64,000 bases of DNA from NCBI GenBank assembly GCA_024704175.1, contig CP085629.1, positions 6,613,001 to 6,677,000 of the forward strand, written 5' to 3'. The stretch is from Paenibacillus sp. P25 (lineage in GTDB: Bacteria; Bacillota; Bacilli; Paenibacillales; NBRC-103111). Positions within the stretch are counted from its first letter, which is position 1; each line of letters opens with the position of its first letter. This document shows, piece by piece, positions 57,423-64,000 of this stretch. The notes beneath the pieces were generated by a model. That model was not told the origin of the DNA, did no database searches, and saw only the letters and a program-made list of their open reading frames with translations. The translations under genes were made by a program, and so were the position numbers.

Positions 57423-59343
57423 GGAGATACCTCCTCTCGGAGCAGCACGCAGGCCACTTCCACCGGTCCTTCCGCGAGGAACGGCTCCAGCGCCAGATCC
57501 AGCACCGAGATGCCGGCGCCGCTGCGTTTCATCACTTGCAAAGCGGATTTCAGCGTCTGCGCGGGCGTCTCTTCATGATGAGGGAACCGCAGGCGGAGCG
57601 GCTCTTTTTTCTCGAGGACGGCGGCGGAAGAAGAGGAAGCGCTCCAGGAGGAGACACTCACCTGCCTGGGCATTTCCTGCAAAGCTTGCTGCAGCGCCCT
57701 TCGCAGCGCCAGCGTCAGGTTCAGGTCCGTCGCCCCGTATCGGCGGCCGCCCGCCTCCACCCATACTACCGGCAGGCCGTACAGGTCTTCACCGACGCTA
57801 AGGGCGGGCGTCCCGTGAATCGCTGCAAGCGACCGCCAATAGTACCGGCAGCGTTCGTCCTCAATGTCGGGCTGAACGGAGGAGACGGCCTGCCTGCGGC
57901 CCGTCTGCCGTCTTCCGAGCTCCCCGGCGAGGCACGCCTGCGCCCCCGGCAGACGCCTTCAGCGAACGTCGCCCCGCTCCGACCCCGGTCGCCCGGTGCG
58001 GCGCTCCGCTTAAATACGGCTCGGCCAGCCGTGTCACGTAGGCTTCGATCCCGGCCAGTCCCGCTTCCAGCCGCGCCTCCTCATGCGTCAGGCCCGTGCA
58101 GACGAGCTTCGCGAGCAGCGGGGCCGGCCCTTCCGTCAGCGGATCCGCTGCTTGGACCCGGCACTGGGCAAGGGGAAGCCGCTGCAGCTCCTCTTCCTCC
58201 CAGACATGGAGGATGCCCGTCTCCCTTCGGGCAAGCCCGTCGAAGAACGAAAGCAGCCCGGCCGCTCCCTTGGCTTGCGGATCGGGGCCATCCTCCAGCC
58301 GCCTCTCGAAATCCTGGACGGGCTTTGCTTCGGCATGTCCGCTAACCAGCGGATGCGGCAGGAAGGGGTGCCAATCCCCTTCAAGCGTTTCCAGATTGAG
58401 CAGGTATACCGCCCGCTGTTCGTTTGGATCGGACACACCCGCCGCCAATTTGAACAGCTCGAATACGATGACGTTCGCAAGCACGCCTCCCGCCGCGGGG
58501 AGAAGGCGTGCAGCTGTGGATCGCGGTCCAGCGCGGACAGGTGAAGGCGCCGCCATGCCGATTCCCAGCTGTTCCCGCGCTGCGGATCGACGAGAGGACC
58601 CGCTAGCCCCGTATGCTGTACGCATAGGGCGGGGAGGAACGGCTTGTTCTCCTGCCGGCAGGCGGCGAGCAGCAGGCGCAGCTCCTCCAGATCCCCTTCC
58701 TGCGATACATAGAGCACCGACTGAAACGGCCGGATCGCGTTCCTCCAGCCGGAATCCTTTCCATCCGGAAGCGCGGTTTCCGTTATGTATACCTCCGGAT
58801 CCGTTCTGCGGGCATGCGCCTCCAGTTCCCTCAGCCGCTCCAGGTTCGTCGGCAGGGCGCCGGTGTCCAGCACATGAAACCGAGGCAGGCCGGATTCCAG
58901 CAGAGCCGCCGCAAGCGAAATCAGCATGGGGCCGGAGCCGACCGCGAGCACTTTCGCCTGACGGTAGTGTTCAAACCGGGAAGCCCCGGAACTTCCGAAG
59001 TAGTCCAGGAATTCGATCTGTGAAGCATACCTGTCGAGAATGCGGTCATCAAGGGCATGCGGAAGATCCCCGCTGACATCGCGGACGAACCCGTTCTTAT
59101 GAAGTACCGCCGTAATGTCGTACACCCGGGCCTTATAAGGCTCCGGCAATCCGTCCGTTAATTCGTCCAGGCTGTACGCCCCGTTAAACATCGGGACAAG
59201 CTTCTCGATCCACCGGTCGATCGCCTCCCCTCCATACGGAACGAACCTATATTGTTGCGAAAATAGACCGCGCCGCTCGAATCGGGAATTATAAAGGTGT
59301 CCCCGTTCAGCTTGGGACGCATCGAAGGCTTTAATCCAGTCAT
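57419..59343 (-). CDS. Putative thiazole-containing bacteriocin maturation protein, ThiF-like (three frameshifts)
   Basis: About 641 residues, the size of the heterocycloanthracin-associated maturation proteins. Starts MTGLKPSMRPKLNGDTFIIP at ATG 59343. ThiF/E1-like Rossmann segment: AKVLAVGSGPMLISLAAALLES. Later blocks: AAGGVLANVIVFELFKLAAG, VYLLNLETLEGDWHPF and, at the end, ERCRYYWRSLAAIHGTPALS and EVACVLLREEVSP. Missing bases near 59240 and 58495 and one shift around 57905-57960 split it; the piece at 57419-57760 is its C-terminus, not a separate gene. Probably helps bind or present the precursor leader. Confidence 0.82.
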
Positions 59344-59509
59344 CTCACTCCTCCTTACCGGGAGCCGCCCGGCCCCTTGTCACGCCGCCACACTCCTTAT
59401 CTTATGTATCACCTTTTGTCCTTCTTGCCTTTTTTTTGGGAGGGGCCCCGCGGCAGGCCGGCCGTGCGGCAGGGGCATAAATTCCTCTCGGGGAGCCTAA
59501 GCGCCCTCG

Positions 59510-59793
59510 TTAGATAAAGCAGCGGCCGCAGCTGGAAACATCCTCCGCAACGGTGGAAACATCCGCCGCAACGGAAGCGACCGCCGCAGCTGGAAGCATC
59601 CGCCGCATCCGCCGCGACCGAAGCAGCCGCCGAAGCCAAAGCGACCAAAGCCAAAGCCGATACCGAAGCAGGTGAAGACGCAAAGGCGGGCATCCGGGGC
59701 AAAAGGCTGGCCCTGGTACTGAGCGGGCACCATTTCACCGGCATTAAAATCGGAAACGCTCAGATTCTGTAGATCCTTTTTAAAATCGTCCAT
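59510..59793 (-). CDS. Heterocycloanthracin-type TOMM precursor peptide (frame uncertain in core)
   Basis: GGAGG lies 7 bases before ATG 59793. The leader MDDFKKDLQNLSVSDFNAGE closely resembles heterocycloanthracin/sonorensin-family leaders. The core begins CVFTCFGIGFGFGRFGFGGC and is a run of Cys/Gly/Phe units. In the single open frame the Cys pattern is lost after GGCGGCFQL and the frame ends at 59497. Shifting by one base at each of two identical TTCCAGCTGCGG sites keeps Cys-Gly-Gly-Cys-Phe units (CGGRFRCGGCFHRCGGCF, then CGRCFI) up to a stop at 59510, about 93 residues. That reading is preferred. Likely an exported, azole-containing antimicrobial peptide. Confidence 0.8.
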
Positions 59794-59984
59794 TTTGTTA
59801 ACCTCCGTTTATGAGAAATACGCCTGCTCCTTGGCAGGTAGCATCAGGATGACCTGAACGAAAAGAATCAGCGGGTAATCCCCGGGGTCCGCCCTTGCTT
59901 CTCATTCGCCCATCAACAGAACACACTTTAAATTTATGAATGGAACTCCGCTCTTGTTACGGATGGCAAGCTTCATTTTTTTCG

Positions 59985-60022
59985 AAAAAAAGAAGAGCCC
60001 CTGCTTAGCAGAGACTCTCCTT
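59985..60022 (-). terminator. Terminator of the second chemoreceptor gene
   Basis: GAGAG...CTGC pairs with GCAG...CTCTTC, followed on the minus strand by seven T, just after the stop at 60031. Confidence 0.8.
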
Positions 60023-60030
60023 CGAATATC

Positions 60031-61758
60031 TTAAGAAACTTTGAATTGGGACAAAAGCGCGTGGAGTTCTTCGGTCATCCGCGACAGGGAGCGGGCCGAG
60101 GACCCCACCTCACTCGTCGATTGCAGCTGGCCCTGGGCGGAGGAAGCCACATGCTGGGAGGCTTCGGCCGATTTTCTCGCGATGGCGGATACCTGCTGCA
60201 CGGAGGCCGTGATTTGCTGAGCTCCGGCCGACATCTCCTCGGAGGTTGCGGCCATCTCCTGAATTTGCGAAGCGATACCGGCGGTCGACCGCAGGATTTG
60301 CTCGAAATTGTGCTCCGTATCCCGAACGAGGCTGAGGCCCGTTTGCACTTCCTGCTTAACTCTCGCCATGGACTCGCCGGATTGCCTGATGCTGCTTTCA
60401 ATTTCGCTCAGCAGCGCACCGATCTCTTCGGAGGAGCGGCCCGATTCCTCGGCCAGCTTGCGCACTTCCGCGGCGACGACCGCGAAGCCTCGCCCTTGCT
60501 CGCCGGCCCGCGCCGCTTCAATCGCCGCATTCAGAGCAAGCAGATTGGTCTGGTACGCGATATCCCGGATCGCGGCAAGGATGCTGCCGATTTGCTGGGA
60601 CTTCGTTTCCAGCAGCTTGATGGATTGGTCCGTCTCGTGAACCGATTGGTCGATCGAATGCATCTGTCTAGCGGTGCTCTGTACGGAGTCGCCGCCGTTC
60701 TCCGCCTGCTGCTTGGACCATTCGACGGTCTCGGCGATCGACGACGCGCTTTCGGCGAGCCGCCCGATGCCGGCGCCGACTTCCTCCATCGACCGGGAGG
60801 TTTCCTCCATGCTGAGAGTCTGCTGATCGGCTCCCTCGGCCACATCCTTGACGGTTACGGCGATTTGCTGTGTAGTCGCCTGCATTTCCTCCGAGCTTTC
60901 CTTCAGCTGCTCCGCGGAGGCGGAGACCAGCCCGGCATGCTCGTTAATCTTCAGAATCATCTGCCGCATATGCTCCGTCATTTGGCTGAAAGCGGCGCTC
61001 AGCTCGCCGATCTCATCCTGCCGCTTCAGCGCCGGGTTCGTTACGGACAAATCGCCTTCCGATACCCGTCTGGCCGCCCTGCCCATCTCCCGGATCGGCT
61101 TGGATACATCCCTCGCGATCAAGAAGGAAATGCCGATGCCCGCCAGAATCGCCACAATGCTCAAAGCGATCACCCAGGCTACGCCGGACTGGTACGAACG
61201 GTTTAATTCGCCCGCCCAACCGTTGGCGTATTCCTGGATGTTCCGGGTGAACAAATCGATGACCATCGTACAGCCGCTTAAATCGGCATTCGAGTCCCGG
61301 ATCAGCCGGAGACCATCCGGTCCGTGCTTCTGCGCGGCTTCCAGGATGGCAGGAAAGGCCTTGGCATAAGCATCCCATTTGGTCTGGAACAGTTTAATGA
61401 GTCCCGCATCTTTCTCGCTCATTACCATGCCGCCAAGCCGCTGCGACTTCGAAGCGATTCTCTCGAACAGCTGCTTCGCCTTATCCGGCTGGGAGACGAA
61501 GTCGCGGTCGGACGTAAGATCCTGGGAGGTCGCATCTTCGAGATTGAGCTGGATGCGCAGCATCAGGTCGTCGAGCTCCATCAAGTCATGATTCAGGTTG
61601 GCCAGCAGGACGACATTCGGCAGACCGGTATCCGTCGTTTGCTTGGACTTGGCGCCCATGGTGTGCATTTTCGTCAGCGCGGTCGCACTGATTGCTGATA
61701 AGAGCAGCAGCACGATCAGAAAACTGAACAACAGCTTTTTGTACAGAGTGAGTTTCAT
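60031..61758 (-). CDS. Methyl-accepting chemotaxis protein (4HB-MCP type)
   Basis: 575 residues, intact. TM1 (KLLFSFLIVLLLLSAISATAL), a helical periplasmic-side sensor of about 160 residues resembling 4HB_MCP (NLNHDLMELDDLMLRIQLNL), TM2 (VAWVIALSIVAILAGIGISFLI), HAMP, adaptation helices and the tip QTNLLALNAAIEAARAG. There is no CheR-tethering pentapeptide at the end. GGAGG lies upstream of ATG 61758. It senses an unknown small ligand and signals to the CheA kinase. Confidence 0.94.
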   Translation of the reverse strand: MKLTLYKKLLFSFLIVLLLLSAISATALTKMHTMGAKSKQTTDTGLPNVVLLANLNHDLMELDDLMLRIQLNLEDATSQDLTSDRDFVSQPDKAKQLFERIASKSQRLGGMVMSEKDAGLIKLFQTKWDAYAKAFPAILEAAQKHGPDGLRLIRDSNADLSGCTMVIDLFTRNIQEYANGWAGELNRSYQSGVAWVIALSIVAILAGIGISFLIARDVSKPIREMGRAARRVSEGDLSVTNPALKRQDEIGELSAAFSQMTEHMRQMILKINEHAGLVSASAEQLKESSEEMQATTQQIAVTVKDVAEGADQQTLSMEETSRSMEEVGAGIGRLAESASSIAETVEWSKQQAENGGDSVQSTARQMHSIDQSVHETDQSIKLLETKSQQIGSILAAIRDIAYQTNLLALNAAIEAARAGEQGRGFAVVAAEVRKLAEESGRSSEEIGALLSEIESSIRQSGESMARVKQEVQTGLSLVRDTEHNFEQILRSTAGIASQIQEMAATSEEMSAGAQQITASVQQVSAIARKSAEASQHVASSAQGQLQSTSEVGSSARSLSRMTEELHALLSQFKVS

Positions 61759-62073
61759 TCCTTTATAGCCTCCGTTTTCGCTTTAGGGATCGGGCTTTTT
61801 CGTCCGCCGATAGGTTCTCTTCACTATTTCGACCGTTTGGCGCCAATTTTGAAGAGGTCTGCGAAAAAAGAAGAATTTTCCCGAATTTCATGATTTCCAA
61901 GGAAATAGGACAGGAAACGGGCGGAAGCTGCGAATCTTTTAATATAGCTGGCTGCAACCTATTTGGTCCTAAAGTCGTATAGTAAGCAAGGCGGGCCCGC
62001 TCGGCGTGATTCTTTTGGAACCGGTTTGTTTCATCTCCGAATCGTCCGGGTAATGAAGGACGAGGTGATGATC

Positions 62074-62292
62074 ATGGAAAATCCAACGGTGAAATGCAGT
62101 GTGGCCAACTGTGCCTATTGGGAAGAGGGCAACAACTGCAGCGCGGAAGTCATCATGATTGAAGTGGACGCCCACGCGGATAAGCCTCAGCCTCAGCACA
62201 AAGGCGGGGAAGGCTACGATTCCCGTCATCACGACACGGCAAGTGGAATCACCGATACATGCTGTCAAACGTTTGCCGAAAGAAAGCATTAA
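62074..62292 (+). CDS. DUF1540 domain protein
   Basis: 72 residues. The Cys pattern VKCSVANCAYWEEGNNCSA, then TCCQTF near the end, is the DUF1540 signature, often one zinc-binding-like Cys cluster per domain; such small proteins are common in spore-formers. ATG 62074 is chosen because GAGGTGA lies 7 bases upstream; in-frame ATGs at 62053 and 62068 are alternatives. Function unknown. Confidence 0.85.
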   Translation: MENPTVKCSVANCAYWEEGNNCSAEVIMIEVDAHADKPQPQHKGGEGYDSRHHDTASGITDTCCQTFAERKH

Positions 62293-62424
62293 CTTCTCGG
62301 CGGCCGAAGTCCATAGATTGCTCATCAACGGGACACCGATCCGGCGAATGGCCGTTCCGGGCAGTCCTCCCCTACACCCGAGCTTCGACCGCAACCCATC
62401 TTACTTATGGAGGTCGTTATCAGC

Positions 62425-62598
62425 GTGCAGTATATCCTTAGCTACAAAGGTAAAACATTAGGTCAGCCTATGACCCATGAGAAGGCCGAAATTATGCTGA
62501 AGCAGCTCAGCCTCTGCATGAACAACCTGGAAATCGTGGCCTACAAGCCGCATGACCGGCGGTTCAGCCGTCGATGCGCAAGCAAATCGTTTGAATAG
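62425..62598 (+). CDS. Small protein of unknown function
   Basis: About 57 residues from GTG 62425 (QYILSYKGKTLGQPMTHEKA), ending with a basic tail RRFSRRCASKSFE. GGAGG lies 11 bases upstream. It reads like a compact alpha/beta peptide; I do not recognise it. Followed by a strong terminator, which supports expression. Confidence 0.5.
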   Translation: MQYILSYKGKTLGQPMTHEKAEIMLKQLSLCMNNLEIVAYKPHDRRFSRRCASKSFE

Positions 62599-62631
62599 GA
62601 AAGAATGATCACATATGCCGGAACACAGCCC

Positions 62632-62685
62632 AAAAAAGCGGTGTTCGTTTTCCTGATGTACGGGAAGCGAATGCCGCTTTTTTTT
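62632..62685. terminator. Bidirectional terminator before the DeoR gene
   Basis: AAAAAAGCGG pairs with CCGCTTTTTTT around an inner TTCG...CGAA match. Confidence 0.8.
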
Positions 62686-62715
62686 AGTTTTACTGGTATT
62701 ATTTGAATCGCTGTA

Positions 62716-62785
62716 TTGACAGAACATGACTCCCGGGTTAATCTAAAAGAGCATTAATGAGCATAAATGAACATAAATAAACAGC
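62716..62785 (+). promoter_or_regulatory. DeoR gene promoter and 10-bp-period repeat
   Basis: TTGACA (62716-62721), 17-bp spacer, TAATCT (62739-62744). Downstream, AATGAGCATA, AATGAACATA and AATAAACAGC follow each other at 62756-62785, three near-copies in phase with one helical turn. A likely autoregulatory operator. Confidence 0.5.
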
Positions 62786-62828
62786 ATTTGCTCATATGCA
62801 TGCTTGATTTGAAGGGAGAAGGAGACAT

Positions 62829-63592
62829 TTGCTGGTCATGCGGAGAGAAAGCTGAGAATCGTCGAATATGTCCAAAGGCACCGTACCGTGTCGGTCGCGG
62901 TGCTGGCCCGGGAGTTTCAAGTCCATGAAGCGACCATCCGCAGGGACCTGGCGGAGGCCGAGCAGGAGGGGCTTCTCAAGCGGACCCGCGGCGGCGTCAT
63001 TGTGGAGCAACTGACCCATGCCGAGCCCTCCTTCAGAGAGAGGACGAATGTGCGGCTCGAGCAGAAAATGCGCATCGGCCGGCTCGCTGCAAGCCTGGTG
63101 GAGGACGGCGATCATATCATGATCGACTCCGGCACGACGACCCTGCATATCGCGAGGAGCCTGGCCGCCCGGTCCAACATCACCGTGGTCACGAATGATA
63201 TGAACGTGGCGGCCGAGTCGCGGGATGCCCCGGGGGTGAAGGTCACCGTAACCGGTGGCGAGCTGTATCCGTCGAGCTACATGCTGAACGGGATGTTCAC
63301 CGATGAGATGCTGCGCTCGCTTCATGTGACCAAGGCCTTTCTCGGGACCCCCGCCATTCATGCGAAATACGGGCTGATGCATCCGGAAGCGCGGCTGGTC
63401 CCGGCCAAGCAGGGAATGATCCGGGCCGCCCAGGAAGTGATCGTCGTTGCCGACGATACGAAGCTCGGCAAGCTGTCCCTGCATACCGTGGCTCCGTGCA
63501 GCTCCATTCACACGCTGATCACCGGGAAGGAAGCCGGGGAAGACAGCATCAAGCCGTTTCAGGACGTAGGCATCCATGTCATGACCGTATAG
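62829..63592 (+). CDS. DeoR-family transcriptional regulator (frameshift at N-terminus)
   Basis: About 254 residues. HTH: RHRTVSVAVLAREFQVHEATIRRDLAEAEQEGLLKRTRGG. The sugar-phosphate-binding domain has the loop MIDSGTTTLHIARSL and VTVTGGELYPSSYMLNG. AAGGAG precedes TTG 62829, and one missing base near 62836 links LLV to HAERKLRIVEYVQ; without it the first start would be GTG 62888 inside the HTH. Ahead of a polyol-phosphate dehydrogenase gene that it probably controls. Confidence 0.85.
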
Positions 63593-63675
63593 CATCCGGT
63601 GAATTGTTCACGGTCGCCGTAAGTAGCGGCCGGGAAATTCATATAAATCATTCATGGTAACGGAGGTGTGGCATC

Positions 63676-64000
63676 GTGGTCACGACAACAACGGGTACCG
63701 CCCAGTCACGCACTTTGCGGCTGGTGCAGCCCCATGTCATTCAGGAGCAAATCGTGGAAAGAGAATTGCGAAAGGGCTTTGTGGCGGTCGAACCGACAAT
63801 GGCAAGCATCTGTCACGCCGATCTCCGCTATTTCGGCGGGTCTGCGGAAGCCGGAGGTGCTGGCGAAGAAATTGCCGATGGCGCTGCTTCACGAAGGCAT
63901 CGGCAGGGTGGCGGAAGGCGAATCCGCGAAGCTGGCGGTCGGGCAGCGGGTCGTCATCGTACCCAATTTGCCCGGCTACCTGCTTCAGGATCTCGCGCCT
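63676..64000 (+). CDS. TarJ-like zinc alcohol dehydrogenase, N-terminal part (frameshift, cut by window edge)
   Basis: GTG 63676 follows GGAGGTGTGG. Reads LRLVQPHVIQEQIVERELRK, then EPTMASICHADLRYFGG with the catalytic-zinc Cys. After a one-base shift near 63842 it continues LRKPEVLAKKLPMALLHEGIGRV and VGQRVVIVPNLPG, resembling the medium-chain ribulose-5-phosphate reductase TarJ. Runs off the window at 64000. It probably reduces ribulose-5-phosphate to ribitol-5-phosphate or a similar polyol phosphate; the exact sugar is inferred. Confidence 0.75.
   Translation, partial: MVTTTTGTAQSRTLRLVQPHVIQEQIVERELRKGFVAVEPTMASICHADLRYFGGSAEAGGAGEEIADGAASRRHRQGGGRRIREAGGRAAGRHRTQFARLPASGSRA

Noticed and set aside
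57419..57760. Separate 113-residue gene between the YcaO and maturation genes
   Set aside because: Reading upstream in the same frame gives protein-like sequence continuous with the maturation protein, and the summed length then matches that family.
1..64000. CRISPR arrays, tRNA/rRNA genes, intact insertion sequences or prophage genes
   Set aside because: No regularly spaced repeats, no cloverleaf or rRNA-like stretch, and no transposase, integrase or phage structural motif was found on either strand.

Overview
The window looks like chromosome of a high-GC, spore-forming Firmicute of the Paenibacillus type (the P. mucilaginosus group would fit). The clues are strong AGGAGG-type ribosome-binding sites, SigA-like promoters, cre boxes, a class-2 galT, a DUF1540 protein, a holin-like type I toxin, a YwqA/YwqB-like SNF2-SWIM pair and a heterocycloanthracin-type bacteriocin locus. 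I see no rRNA, tRNA, CRISPR array or intact transposon. About half of the long genes are broken by one or more single-base frameshifts, many at G or C runs. Because housekeeping and accessory genes are hit alike, I read most breaks as sequencing or assembly errors, and I annotate each such gene as one locus with its break points.

Layout. 1-4300: Leloir galactose genes galK-galE-galT, divergent from a partial AraC-type regulator. 4600-7700: a chemoreceptor of unusual layout and a secreted copper-amine-oxidase-N-like protein. 7.9-11.3 kb: an operon of circularly permuted ATP-grasp, alpha-E and transglutaminase proteins. 11.4-19.4 kb (minus): a hybrid CHASE3 histidine kinase, then a SWIM-SNF2 operon. 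19.6-22.3 kb: small metabolic genes, a GNAT-nucleotidyltransferase fusion and a sulfurtransferase. 22.3-28.1 kb: a mosaic accessory zone with repeated gene tails, a DUF4085 gene, a type I toxin-antitoxin module, a low-GC HEPN-like gene, a TetR/VOC pair with a palindromic operator, and decayed sequence.

28-36 kb: a beta-lactamase-fold esterase, a DinB protein, a GH3 glycosidase with a consensus cre box at its predicted transcription start, a cupin-AraC-GH39 fusion and an imine-reductase-like enzyme. 36.2-41.7 kb: a sugar-acid catabolic operon (dehydrogenase, DUF1537 kinase, class II aldolase, GntP permease) with a divergent GntR/FCD regulator and two cre-like sites. 41.7-53.2 kb: regulators paired with small enzymes or transporters (AraC, TetR-DUF4188, HxlR-NmrA-flavin oxidoreductase, TauE, MarR-VOC, DHA2 efflux pump) and exonuclease III.

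53.4-59.8 kb is the most notable part: a complete-looking thiazole/oxazole-modified microcin (TOMM) cluster on the minus strand. It has a Cys/Gly/Phe-rich precursor with a heterocycloanthracin-type leader, a ThiF-like maturation protein, a fused leader-binding/YcaO cyclodehydratase ending in a PxPxP tail, and a double-domain SagB-type dehydrogenase. 60-64 kb holds a second chemoreceptor, small proteins, a DeoR regulator and the start of a TarJ-like polyol-phosphate dehydrogenase that runs off the right edge.
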